A stretch of DNA of 64,000 bases from Sphaerimonospora cavernae (GTDB lineage: Bacteria > Actinomycetota > Actinomycetes > Streptosporangiales > Streptosporangiaceae): assembly GCF_042435035.1 (NCBI RefSeq), contig NZ_JBHMQT010000009.1, forward strand, positions 132,199 to 196,198, given 5' to 3'. Below, in pieces: positions 44,498-54,444 of the stretch. The position numbers were made by a program, and so were the translations under genes. The notes under the pieces were generated by a model, which saw nothing but the letters and a program-made list of their open reading frames with translations, did not search any database and was not told the origin of the DNA. Each line of letters begins with the position of its first letter. Within the stretch, counting starts at the first letter, position 1.

Positions 44498-45601
44498 ATG
44501 GGACGCGCACAGATCAGGGCCGCGTCCTCGGCCATCGCCTCGCTGGCTCTGGCCACGCTGGCCGTGCTCACCGTGGGGTCGGCGATCAGCGCCAACGCGG
44601 CCGACGATCCGCCGGTGGAGCCGTGTCGGCCGGGCGAGTGCGACACCGTCACCGTGACCATCACCCAGACGCCCGGAACAAGTCCGACGCCGATCGGAGA
44701 TCCGGTCGTCACGGCGACCGTCACGGTCACCCCGACGCCTCCGCAGCCGAGCACGACCAAGACGGCCGACGAGCAGCAGAAGCACGACGACGTCTCGGCC
44801 CCGATCCCGACAAAGCTGGCGGACATCCCGAACACCTCGGACCTCACGGATCCCACGGGCTCCACGGGCTCCACGGACGACGGGTCGGACGTCTCCCTGC
44901 CTCCGGCGTCGACGCCGCCTCCGGCACAGGAACCGGTGCCGACCACGGCACCCGAGCAGACGCCCACCCAGGGCATGTCGTTCGAAGCGCCCGCGCCGGA
45001 ATCGGCGCAGTACGAGATCCGCAGCGCCTCGCCGGAGTTCGACAAACCGGCGTTGGCCAACAAGCTCGCGATCCCCGCCGCCGTACTCGTGGTGCTCGCC
45101 CTGCTCGCGTGGCTCGTGTTCGAGGGTCGGCTGCGCCGGATGGCGCACGCGGCGGCCGTCGGGAAGGCCGGTCCGCAGGCGAAGACCACCGGTGGGCCGG
45201 AGGCGGCCGCCTATCCGGGGGCGCCGGGCTACGCCGTCGGTTTCGTGCCGGTTCAGCCGTACCCGGTGTATCCCCAGCAGGCGCCGTACGGCTACCCGAT
45301 GCCCTACGGCACTCCCCACCCGTACGGCACCCCGCCTCAGGCGTACGGGGCCCAGCCACAGGGCTACGGGCCCCCGCCGCAGGCGTACGGCGCCCAGCCG
45401 CAGGCGTACAGTCAGGCGCCGTATCCCCCGCAGGGATACCCGGCGTACTACCAGCAGGCACAGTCAATGCCCCAAGGCCACGCCGAGACTCCGCCGCACG
45501 GCGCCCCCGCGCCGCAGTCCCCCGCACCGCAGGCACCCCCGTCGGCCGCCACACCGCGCCCCGACGACCCCCCCCACCCCCACCCCCACCCCCGCGCGTG
45601 A
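44498..45601 (+). CDS. Membrane protein with Thr/Pro-rich ectodomain and Tyr/Pro/Gln-rich tail
   Basis: This 367-residue protein is of unrecognised function. It has a signal sequence (SSAIASLALATLAVLTVGSAISANA), then a Thr/Pro-rich extracellular part with two Cys near its start (PCRPGECDTVTVTI), a membrane helix (LAIPAAVLVVLALLAWLVF, about 190-208), and a cytoplasmic tail of PYG/QAYGAQPQGYG repeats ending in alternating His-Pro. The ATG at 44498 or the GTG one codon earlier are both served by GGAGGG. It could be a surface accessory of the secretion locus; that is only positional. Confidence 0.75.
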   Translation: MGRAQIRAASSAIASLALATLAVLTVGSAISANAADDPPVEPCRPGECDTVTVTITQTPGTSPTPIGDPVVTATVTVTPTPPQPSTTKTADEQQKHDDVSAPIPTKLADIPNTSDLTDPTGSTGSTDDGSDVSLPPASTPPPAQEPVPTTAPEQTPTQGMSFEAPAPESAQYEIRSASPEFDKPALANKLAIPAAVLVVLALLAWLVFEGRLRRMAHAAAVGKAGPQAKTTGGPEAAAYPGAPGYAVGFVPVQPYPVYPQQAPYGYPMPYGTPHPYGTPPQAYGAQPQGYGPPPQAYGAQPQAYSQAPYPPQGYPAYYQQAQSMPQGHAETPPHGAPAPQSPAPQAPPSAATPRPDDPPHPHPHPRA

Positions 45602-45833
45602 TCTTGTAGTTTCTCGCAGGGATGGTCGCCGACCTGCGACAACCCTCTCCGTGATCTTGCAGTTTCTCGCAGAGATGCGCCTTTGCCTGTGGTTAAACCA
45701 TCCATGATCTTGCAATTGCAAGATCATGGATGGTCTTTTTCCTGGTCAGGGGGGAAGGCTGCGAGGAACTGCAAGATCACAAAGGGCTGCCATGCAGGTC
45801 AGTGGGCCTATGTGACAGCAACTGCAAGATCAC
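45598..45833. repeat. Array of five copies of a 22-bp GTGATCTTGCAGTT-type repeat
   Basis: Forward copies lie at 45598-45619 and 45651-45672 (GTGATCTTGCAGTTTCTCGC then AG; the first has one change). A central copy lies on both arms of a palindrome at 45697-45734. Inverted copies lie at 45759-45780 and 45812-45833. The array fills the spacer between two convergent genes, and the first copy includes the stop codon of the membrane-protein gene. It has no CRISPR-like regular spacing. Confidence 0.85.
45697..45740. terminator. Perfect 38-bp palindrome followed by T-run
   Basis: The left arm ACCATCCATGATCTTGCAA (45697-45715) and the right arm (45716-45734) are exact reverse complements with no spacer, followed by CTTTTT. 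As RNA this gives a long hairpin plus U-tract, a strong rightward intrinsic terminator. Leftward the flank is GGTTTAACC, which is weaker. Confidence 0.8.
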
Positions 45834-45884
45834 GCCCTGGGGGAGTGGCCGCCGGGGTCTCCCCTGGGGGTGGTTTGGTCTCGG

Positions 45885-46640
45885 TCAGCTCGGACGCTTG
45901 AAGATCTTCGAGCCGAGCCAGACCAGTGGGTCGTACTTCCGGTCGACGGCGCGTTCCTTCATGGGGATGATCGCGTTGTCGGTGATCTTGATGTGCTCGG
46001 GACAGACCTCGGTGCAGCACTTGGTGATGTTGCAGTAGCCGAGCCCGTGCTCCTCCTGCGCGGCCTGCGGGCGGCGGTCCCGCACGTCGTACGGGTGCAT
46101 GTCGAGCTCGGCGATCCGGATGAAGAAGCGCGGGCCGGCGAACGCCGGCTTGTTCTCCTCATGGTCACGGATCACGTGGCAGACGTTCTGGCACAGGAAG
46201 CACTCGATGCACTTGCGGAACTCCTGTGACCGCTGCACGTCGACCTGCTGCATCCGGTACTCGCCCGGCTTGACGTCCGTGGGCGGCGTGAACGACGGGA
46301 TCTCACGCGCCTTCTCGTAGTTGAACGAGACGTCGCAGACCAGGTCCTTGATGACCGGGAACGTCCGCAGCGGCGTGACGGTGATCGTCTCATCCTCCGT
46401 GAACGTGGACATCCGGGTCATGCAGCCCAGTCGCGGCTTGCCGTTGATCTCCATCGAGCACGAACCGCACTTGCCGGCCTTGCAGTTCCACCGCACCGCG
46501 AGGTCGGGAGCCTGGGTGGCCTGCAGCCGGTGGATGATGTCGAGGACGACCTCGCCCTCGTTCACCTCGACCGTGAAGTCCTCCAGCCGTCCTTCGCCGC
46601 TCTCACCGCGCCAAACGCGGAACTTCGCCTTGTATCCCAT
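45885..46640 (-). CDS. sdhB: Succinate dehydrogenase/fumarate reductase iron-sulfur subunit (complex 1)
   Basis: This 251-residue protein has a [2Fe-2S] ferredoxin domain with Cys53, Cys58, Cys61 and Cys73 (CKAGKCGSCSMEINGKPRLGC spans these), then CIECFLCQNVCHV and CCTEVCPEHI for the [4Fe-4S] and [3Fe-4S] clusters. It passes electrons from the flavoprotein to the membrane subunit. The ATG at 46640 overlaps the sdhA stop and has AAGGAG at 5 nt. It resembles the mycobacterial Sdh1 (Rv0247c) type. Confidence 0.94.
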   Translation of the reverse strand: MGYKAKFRVWRGESGEGRLEDFTVEVNEGEVVLDIIHRLQATQAPDLAVRWNCKAGKCGSCSMEINGKPRLGCMTRMSTFTEDETITVTPLRTFPVIKDLVCDVSFNYEKAREIPSFTPPTDVKPGEYRMQQVDVQRSQEFRKCIECFLCQNVCHVIRDHEENKPAFAGPRFFIRIAELDMHPYDVRDRRPQAAQEEHGLGYCNITKCCTEVCPEHIKITDNAIIPMKERAVDRKYDPLVWLGSKIFKRPS

Positions 46641-48544
46641 CACGACTCCTTGACCGCGTTCTCGAGCGCGGCGTCGAACTCCGCCAACTCGTCCTCGGTG
46701 AGGTATTTCTCCAGCTCGGACCGCTCGAACAGGGTGATCAGGTCACCGCGCATGGACGGCTGGGCCTGCTCCTCCACCTTCACGTTCGAGCCGTCCGGGG
46801 CGGCGGAGCACACCAGCAGCTTGCGCCGCCACTCCGCCGTCATGGTCGGGAAGTCGTCACGGGTGTGCCCGCCACGGCTCTCCTCTCGCAGCAGCGCCGC
46901 CCGTGCCACGCACTCGCTGACCAGCAGCATGTTCCGTAGGTCGATCGCGAGGTGCCAGCCGGGATTGTAGATCCGGCTGCCGGTCGAGGCGGTGTTGCCC
47001 GCCCGCTCCTTGAGCTTCTCGATCGCCTGCAGCGCCTCGCTCATCTCCTCGGCCTTGCGGATGATGCCGACGAGGTCGTTCATGGTGCGCTGCAGCTCGT
47101 GATGGACCTCGTACGGATTCTCACCGCCCGTCCGCTCCAGCGGTTCGAGGGCCTCGGCCTTGGCCTCCTCCACACCCGACGGGACCGGACGCCTGGTCAG
47201 GCCGTTGACGTACGCAGATGCGCCCGCGCCGGCCCGGCGGCCGAAGACCAGCAGGTCGGACAGGGAGTTGCCGCCGAGGCGGTTGGAGCCGTGCATGCCG
47301 CCCGACACCTCACCGGCCGCGAACAGGCCGGGCACCGAGGCGGCCTGGGTGTCCGCGTCGACCTCGATGCCGCCCATCACGTAGTGGCAGGTCGGGCCGA
47401 CCTGCATCGGCTCGGCGGTGATGTCGACGTCGGCCAGCTCCTTGAACTGGTGGTACATCGACGGCAGTCGCCGGGTGATCTCATCGGCCGGCAGCCGGGT
47501 GGAGACGTCCAGGAACACGCCGCCCTGGGGTGAGCCGCGACCGGCCTTCACCTCGGAGTTGATCGCCCGGGCCACCTCGTCACGCGGCAGCAGCTCCGGC
47601 GGGCGGCGGTTGTTCGCCTGGTCGGTGTACCAGCGGTCCCCCTCTTCCTCCGTCGTGGCGTACTGGTTCTTGAACACGTCGGGGATGTAGTCGAACATGA
47701 ACCGGCGGCCCTCGGAGTTGCGGAGCACGCCGCCGTCGCCGCGGACCGACTCGGTCACGAGGATGCCGCGCACGGACGGCGGCCACACCATGCCGGTCGG
47801 GTGGAACTGGATGAACTCCATGTTGATGAGGTTCGCGCCGGCCAGCAGGGCCAGCGCGTGGCCGTCACCGGTGTACTCCCAGGAGTTCGAGGTGACCACG
47901 AACGACTTGCCGATGCCGCCGGTGGCCAGCACCACGGCCGGGGTGTCGAACACGATGAAGTCGCCCGTCTCGCGCCGGTAGCCGAAGGCTCCCGCGATCG
48001 CGCCGGTCTCCTCGTCCTTGAGTAGCCGCGTGACCGTGCACTCGGCGAACACCTTGATGTACGCCTCGAAGTCGCCGTGCAGCTTCTCGTCCTCCTGCTG
48101 GAGGGCGACGACGCGCTGCTGAAGCGTGCGGATCAGCTCCAGGCCGGTACGGTCGCCGACGTGGGCGAGGCGCGGGTACTCGTGGCCGCCGAAGTTCCGC
48201 TGGCTGATCTTGCCGTCCTTCGTGCGGTCGAACAGCGCGCCCCACGCCTCCAGTTCCCAGACCCGGTCGGGGGCCTCCTGGGCGTGTAGTTCGGCCATCC
48301 GCCAGTTGTTCAGGAACTTGCCTCCGCGCATCGTGTCGCGGAAGTGAACCATCCAGTTGTCGTTGGGGTTGACGTTGCCCATCGCGGCGGCCGCGCCGCC
48401 CTCGGCCATGACCGTGTGGGCCTTGCCGAACAGCGACTTGCAGACGATGGCCGTCCGCTTGCCCTGCTGCCGCGCCTCGATCGCCGCGCGGAGTCCCGCT
48501 CCGCCGGCTCCGATGACGACGACGTCGTATTCGTGACGCTCCAC
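46640..48544 (-). CDS. sdhA: Succinate dehydrogenase/fumarate reductase flavoprotein subunit (complex 1)
   Basis: This 634-residue protein has an FAD dinucleotide fold VVVIGAGGAGLRAAIEA and a candidate FAD-linking His43 in FGKAHTVMAEGG. The active-site stretch MEFIQFHPTGM and the late GEVSGGMHGSNRLGGNSL motif are intact. It oxidises succinate, or reduces fumarate, at the cytoplasmic face. The GTG start lies 10 bp after the membrane-subunit stop. It is the middle gene of the leftward operon. Confidence 0.96.
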   Translation of the reverse strand: MERHEYDVVVIGAGGAGLRAAIEARQQGKRTAIVCKSLFGKAHTVMAEGGAAAAMGNVNPNDNWMVHFRDTMRGGKFLNNWRMAELHAQEAPDRVWELEAWGALFDRTKDGKISQRNFGGHEYPRLAHVGDRTGLELIRTLQQRVVALQQEDEKLHGDFEAYIKVFAECTVTRLLKDEETGAIAGAFGYRRETGDFIVFDTPAVVLATGGIGKSFVVTSNSWEYTGDGHALALLAGANLINMEFIQFHPTGMVWPPSVRGILVTESVRGDGGVLRNSEGRRFMFDYIPDVFKNQYATTEEEGDRWYTDQANNRRPPELLPRDEVARAINSEVKAGRGSPQGGVFLDVSTRLPADEITRRLPSMYHQFKELADVDITAEPMQVGPTCHYVMGGIEVDADTQAASVPGLFAAGEVSGGMHGSNRLGGNSLSDLLVFGRRAGAGASAYVNGLTRRPVPSGVEEAKAEALEPLERTGGENPYEVHHELQRTMNDLVGIIRKAEEMSEALQAIEKLKERAGNTASTGSRIYNPGWHLAIDLRNMLLVSECVARAALLREESRGGHTRDDFPTMTAEWRRKLLVCSAAPDGSNVKVEEQAQPSMRGDLITLFERSELEKYLTEDELAEFDAALENAVKES

Positions 48545-48554
48545 CTTGAGATCC

Positions 48555-49355
48555 TTAAGCGAACGGGAAGTTGATGATGCCCTTTGCGACCAGCCGCACG
48601 TAGAAGTCCGCGATCATCACCGAGAACAGCGACGCCCAGGCGAACTGCTGGTGCTTGGCGTTGAGCTTCGACACGAAGGTCCACGCCCGGTAGCGCAGCG
48701 GGTGCTTCGAGAAGTGGTTCAGCCGGCCGGCCGTGATGTGGCGGCAGGAGTGGCAGCCGAGGGTGTAGAGCCAGATCAGGACCGCGTTGACCACGAGGAT
48801 GATCGTGCCGAGGCCCAGGTGGCCCCAGTCGCCGTCCTTGTCGCGGAACGAGAGCACCGCGTCGTACGACAGGACAGTGGCGATGACCACCGCGAGGTAG
48901 AAGAAGTACCGGTGGATGTTCTGGAAGATCAGCGGGAAGCGGGTCTCGCCGGTGTACTTCTTGTGCGGCTCCCCGACCGCGCAGGCGGGCGGAGACAGCC
49001 AGAACGCCCGGTAGTACGCCTTGCGGTAGTAGTAGCACGTGAGCCGGAAGCCGGCCGGCAGGCCGAGGATCAGGATCCCGGGCGGCAGCGTGTACCAGTC
49101 GCCGAACGGCGCCAGCCCGAAGAGACGGGCCTCCGGCGGACACGAGGTCGCCAGACATGGCGACGCGAAGGGCGCGTGGTACGGCGCGACGAAGTAGCTC
49201 TTGTCGAAAATCGCCCAAAATCCGTAGATCAGGAACGCCATGAGCCCGGCGAACACCAGCGCCGGGGCCAGCCACCATCTGTCGGTACGAAGTGTGCGCA
49301 TCTTCAACTGCGCGCGTTGTTTCCTGACCGGGCTCTCGGCCGTTGTCTGGGTCAT
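48555..49355 (-). CDS. sdhC: Succinate dehydrogenase membrane-anchor subunit (Sdh1 type)
   Basis: This 266-residue protein has about five helices: PALVFAGLMAFLIYGFWAIF, PPGILILGLPAGFRLTCYYY, YFFYLAVVIATVLSYDAVL, LGTIILVVNAVLIWLYTLG and a final one near ASLFSVMIADFYVRLV. Histidines in QNIHRYFF and GCHSCRHITAG may bind heme or quinone. It resembles the single membrane subunit of mycobacterial Sdh1 (Rv0249c), which differs from the classic SdhC/SdhD pair. It is the first gene of the leftward sdh operon. Confidence 0.85.
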   Translation of the reverse strand: MTQTTAESPVRKQRAQLKMRTLRTDRWWLAPALVFAGLMAFLIYGFWAIFDKSYFVAPYHAPFASPCLATSCPPEARLFGLAPFGDWYTLPPGILILGLPAGFRLTCYYYRKAYYRAFWLSPPACAVGEPHKKYTGETRFPLIFQNIHRYFFYLAVVIATVLSYDAVLSFRDKDGDWGHLGLGTIILVVNAVLIWLYTLGCHSCRHITAGRLNHFSKHPLRYRAWTFVSKLNAKHQQFAWASLFSVMIADFYVRLVAKGIINFPFA

Positions 49356-49466
49356 CGGAGACCTTCCACCTAACTGACTCCGCGCACGCCGGAGCTCTCG
49401 CGCCGAACTGCTTGTGGCCGTGCGCGCATTGGTGGGGGAAACATTACGACGGGCAGATCACGAACT

Positions 49467-49480
49467 GTGAGGAGGGTCAC
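49467..49480. promoter_or_regulatory. GTGA-N6-TCAC site A (CRP/FNR-like)
   Basis: GTGAGGAGGGTCAC, preceded by T to give a TGTGA half-site, lies 112 bp upstream of the sdhC start of complex 1. Actinobacterial Crp proteins recognise TGTGA-N6-TCACA. Confidence 0.55.
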
Positions 49481-49491
49481 TCTTCCCGTGT

Positions 49492-49505
49492 GTGATTCCC
49501 GTCAC
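49492..49505. promoter_or_regulatory. GTGA-N6-TCAC site B (CRP/FNR-like)
   Basis: GTGATTCCCGTCAC, again preceded by T, is centred 25 bp from site A, about two and a half helix turns away. Confidence 0.55.
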
Positions 49506-49561
49506 TTCCCTGGCAGTTCGGCTCGGTTCACCTCGTGTTTCACCTGTTCCGAGGCCGCGTG

Positions 49562-49575
49562 GTGACGAAAATCAC
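49562..49575. promoter_or_regulatory. GTGA-N6-TCAC site C (CRP/FNR-like)
   Basis: GTGACGAAAATCAC is a third copy, centred 70 bp beyond site B and 37 bp from the end of the LysR gene. All three lie in the single 256-bp spacer that must hold the promoter of sdh complex 1. Confidence 0.5.
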
Positions 49576-49611
49576 GACCTCAACGACCCACCCTAGTAAC
49601 TCCACCGGGAT

Positions 49612-50580
49612 TCACGAACTCCGGGCGTCTGGTATGCGGGTCTCGATGCCCTGCGGCAGGGTGCCGTCCCGGGCCGCCTCGGACAGGAAGGACAGCAGGG
49701 TGGCGCGGAAGGCCCGGGCCGCCCGCGTCGGCTCGACGTCCTTGCGGTTGGCGAGTGCGACGGTCCTGCGCAACCGGGGGACCAGCGGCGTCCCCACCAG
49801 GTTGGGCCTGCCGTTCAACACCATCGAGGGGACGACCGCGATCCCCAGTCCGGCCTCGACGAACCGCAGCACCGCGTCCATCTCGCCGCCCTCCACCGCG
49901 AAGCGCGGCTCGAACCCCGCCTGGCGGCACGCCGTGAGCGTCGCCTCCCGCACGTCGTACCCACGCCGGAACATCACCATCGGTCGTCCGCGCAGGTCCT
50001 GGATGCGCACGTACGGCTTACGCCCGCCGACGGCGGGCGCCGACGCGGCGGCGGAGGCGGACGTGGCGGCGGCGACCACGAGGTTCTCCTGGAGGATCTC
50101 CTCGGTCACCAGGGACGGATCCGTACTCTGCAGCGGCAGGATGATGAGCGCCAGATCGAGTTGGCCCCTGGCGAGGCCGCGCACGAGGTCACGGGAGCCG
50201 CTCTCCTCCACCAGCAGTTCCACCCCGGGATAGCCGCGATGGAAGCGGGCCAGCGCGTCCGCGAGCAGCCCGGCGCACAGCGACGGCGTGGCGCCGAGCC
50301 GTACCCGGCCTCTCTTCAGCCCCACGAGCTCCGCTATCTCGCGCCGCGCGGTCTCGGCGTCGGCGAGCATGCGGCGGGCCATTGGGAGCAGCGCCTCCCC
50401 GGCCGCGGTGAGCGTGACGTTGCCCCGAGCCCGGCTGAACAGCTGGGCTCCCAGCTCGGTCTCCAGCACCTTGATCTGCTTGCTGAGCGATGGCTGCGCC
50501 ACCCGCATCCGCTCGGCGGCCTGAGTGAAGTGCCGGGTTTCGGCCACTGCCAGGAAGTATGCGAGTTGTTGGAGCTGCAC
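49612..50580 (-). CDS. LysR-family transcriptional regulator
   Basis: This 322-residue protein has an N-terminal winged helix (MQLQQLAYFLAVAETRHFTQAAERMRVAQPSLSKQIKVLE) and a periplasmic-binding-type effector domain from about residue 90. The start is the GTG at 50580. It is divergent from sdhCAB of complex 2 with 242 bp between and has matching ATAGC-N5-GCTAT boxes at both ends of that spacer, so it probably regulates that operon and itself. Confidence 0.93.
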   Translation of the reverse strand: MQLQQLAYFLAVAETRHFTQAAERMRVAQPSLSKQIKVLETELGAQLFSRARGNVTLTAAGEALLPMARRMLADAETARREIAELVGLKRGRVRLGATPSLCAGLLADALARFHRGYPGVELLVEESGSRDLVRGLARGQLDLALIILPLQSTDPSLVTEEILQENLVVAAATSASAAASAPAVGGRKPYVRIQDLRGRPMVMFRRGYDVREATLTACRQAGFEPRFAVEGGEMDAVLRFVEAGLGIAVVPSMVLNGRPNLVGTPLVPRLRRTVALANRKDVEPTRAARAFRATLLSFLSEAARDGTLPQGIETRIPDARSS

Positions 50581-50585
50581 TTCTC

Positions 50586-50600
50586 ATAGCGTACGGCTAT
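50586..50600. promoter_or_regulatory. LysR-type box next to lysR start
   Basis: ATAGCGTACGGCTAT has perfect 5-bp arms and a T-N11-A core typical of LysR sites. It lies 5 bp from the lysR start codon, so binding would block its transcription or translation start. Confidence 0.6.
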
Positions 50601-50748
50601 CGCCGCGACCGACCCGAGGCAGGGTCTACCAGGAGCCGATCAGGAGCCCAGCAGGAGACCGCCAGGGCCGAAGGTCCGGGGCGGAGTGTGATTTAGCTCG
50701 CATCTGAGCAGGTCGCGCGTATCGCCAGAAGGGTGCGGGACAGAGGGC

Positions 50749-50763
50749 ATAGCCTCCGGCTAT
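50749..50763. promoter_or_regulatory. Second LysR-type box ahead of sdhCAB
   Basis: ATAGCCTCCGGCTAT has the same arms and spacing as the first box and is 59 bp upstream of the sdhC start of complex 2, a usual activator position. Confidence 0.6.
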
Positions 50764-50822
50764 TGAAACCAGTCCGGTGATGACTTGGACGCGCGGAATG
50801 TCCGTTCTTAGCGTGGGCAGAC

Positions 50823-51604
50823 ATGACTGCGACTGTTGACCACGCGATCGAGCGTGGGCAGGCGACGACGCCTGTCCCCCCGCCGGTCGCACCCGCTCCT
50901 GTGCCAACGCGCCGGAGACGTTCCGGGTTCCCGACCCGGTTGTTCTCCTCTTCGAACGGCAAGAAGGCCGTCATGGCGATCACCGGAGCCATCCTTGTGC
51001 TCTTCCTGATCGGCCACATGCTCGGGAACCTGAAGATCTTCCTGGGCGCCGACGCCTTCAACGGTTACGCCGAATGGCTGCGCACGGCCGGTGAGCCCGC
51101 ACTGCCCGCACGTACGATGCTGACGATCACCGAGATCGTGCTCGTGGCCGCCGTGGCGCTGCACATGTGGTCGGCGGTGTCGCTGGCCCGGCGGGCCGCC
51201 CGGGCCAGGCCCGTCAGGTACGCGGTGCGGCGCAGGTCGCAGGCGAACGGGTACGCGACCCACGTGATGCGGTACGGCGGGATCGTCATCCTGCTGTTCG
51301 TCGTGTGGCATCTGCTCGACATGACCTTCGGCGTGGTGAACCCCGAGGGCTACGCCGCCACGCCGTACGACCGGATGGTCGCCGGCTTCGCGCCCTCCCG
51401 TTGGTGGGTGACGTCGTTCTACGTGGTCGCGCTCGCCATGGTCGGGCTGCATCTGCGGCACGGGGTGTGGAGCGCGTTCCAGACCCTCGGGCTGGCGAAC
51501 GGCCGCCGCTACCGGCCGCTGCGCGCCCTGGCGGGCGTGGTGGCGCTGGTGCTGGTCGTGGGCTTCCTCGCGGCGCCCATCGCCGTGACGATCGGAGTGA
51601 TCAA

Positions 51605-51608
<4 letters not shown>
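50823..51608 (+). CDS. sdhC: Succinate dehydrogenase cytochrome b subunit (b558 type, complex 2)
   Basis: This 261-residue protein has a Pro-rich cytoplasmic N-terminus and then five membrane helices beginning SNGKKAVMAITGAILVLFLIGHMLGNL. Conserved His residues in GHMLGNL, ALHMWSAV, VVWHLLDM and GLHLRHGVW are placed to bind two hemes. This is the single-subunit di-heme anchor of the B-type succinate:menaquinone reductase. It is first in an operon with overlapping sdhA and sdhB genes. Confidence 0.94.
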
Positions 51609-53550
<1,942 letters not shown>

Positions 53551-53554
<4 letters not shown>

Positions 53555-54309
53555 GCGGGCGCGGCATGAACCTGACTCTGAAGATCTGGCGCCAGAACGG
53601 CCCGGAGGACCGCGGCCGCATGGTGACCTACCAGGTGGCGGACGTGTCGCCGGACATGTCCTTCCTGGAGATGCTCGACGTGCTCAACGAGCGGCTGATC
53701 CTGGCCGGCGAGGAGCCCGTCGCCTTCGACCACGACTGCCGCGAGGGCATCTGCGGCATGTGCGGCATGGTCATCAACGGCGTGGCCCACGGCGAGCAGC
53801 GCGCTACGACCACCTGCCAGCTTCACATGCGGCACTTCGACGACGGCGACACCGTCACCATCGAGCCGTGGCGGGCCGCGCCGTTCCCGGTGATCAAGGA
53901 CCTGGTCGTGGACCGGTCGTCGTTCGACCGGATCATCCAGGCCGGCGGCTTCATCTCCGTCCCCGCCGGGTCGGCGCCCGACGCCCACTCGGTCCCGGTG
54001 CCGAAGGACGCGGCGGACTCCGCGTTCGACGCCGCCACCTGCATCGGCTGCGGCGCGTGCGTGGCGGCCTGCCCGAACGGCTCGGCCTCCCTGTTCACCG
54101 CCGCCAAGATCACTCACCTGGGTCTGCTGCCGCAGGGCCAGCCGGAGCGCGCCTCGCGGGCCAAGGCGATGGTCGAGCAGATGGACGCCGAGGGCTTCGG
54201 CGGCTGCACCAACACCGGCGAGTGCACGGCGGTCTGCCCCAAGGGCATCCCGCTGGACGCGATCGCCCGGATGAACGCCGACTACCTGAAGGCCCAGTCG
54301 ACCTCCTGA
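53551..54309 (+). CDS. sdhB: Succinate dehydrogenase/fumarate reductase iron-sulfur subunit (complex 2)
   Basis: This 252-residue protein has [2Fe-2S] cysteines in CREGICGMCG and a fourth in TTTCQLH; the other clusters lie in CIGCGACVAACPNG and CTNTGECTAVCPKGI. The GTG at 53551 was chosen because it overlaps the sdhA stop and has GGAG at good spacing; an ATG five codons later is possible. It completes the complex 2 operon. Confidence 0.94.
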
Positions 54310-54326
54310 ACTGGACTTTCCTGTCC

Positions 54327-54364
54327 GCGCGAGCCGTACGTCCACCGGGATGTGCGGCTCGCGC
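54327..54364. terminator. Hairpin after the sdhCAB operon
   Basis: GCGCGAGCCGTAC (54327-54339) pairs with GTGCGGCTCGCGC (54352-54364) with one G-U pair around a 12-nt loop, 18 bp after the sdhB stop. There is no U-tract, as is usual in this GC range. Confidence 0.7.
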
Positions 54365-54444
54365 CATGTGAGCGGGGCGCAGCAGGAAAGCGCGAAGAAT
54401 AATTCGCTGTTGACTTTTTGACCTTGTCGTGGGAATTCATTTCC

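Noticed and set aside
33216..45601. Integrative conjugative element with att sites
   Set aside because: No integrase, excisionase, relaxase, replication gene, tRNA or direct-repeat pair was found in the window.
45598..45833. CRISPR array
   Set aside because: Copies occur in both orientations with irregular spacing, and the centre is a palindrome; no cas genes are near.
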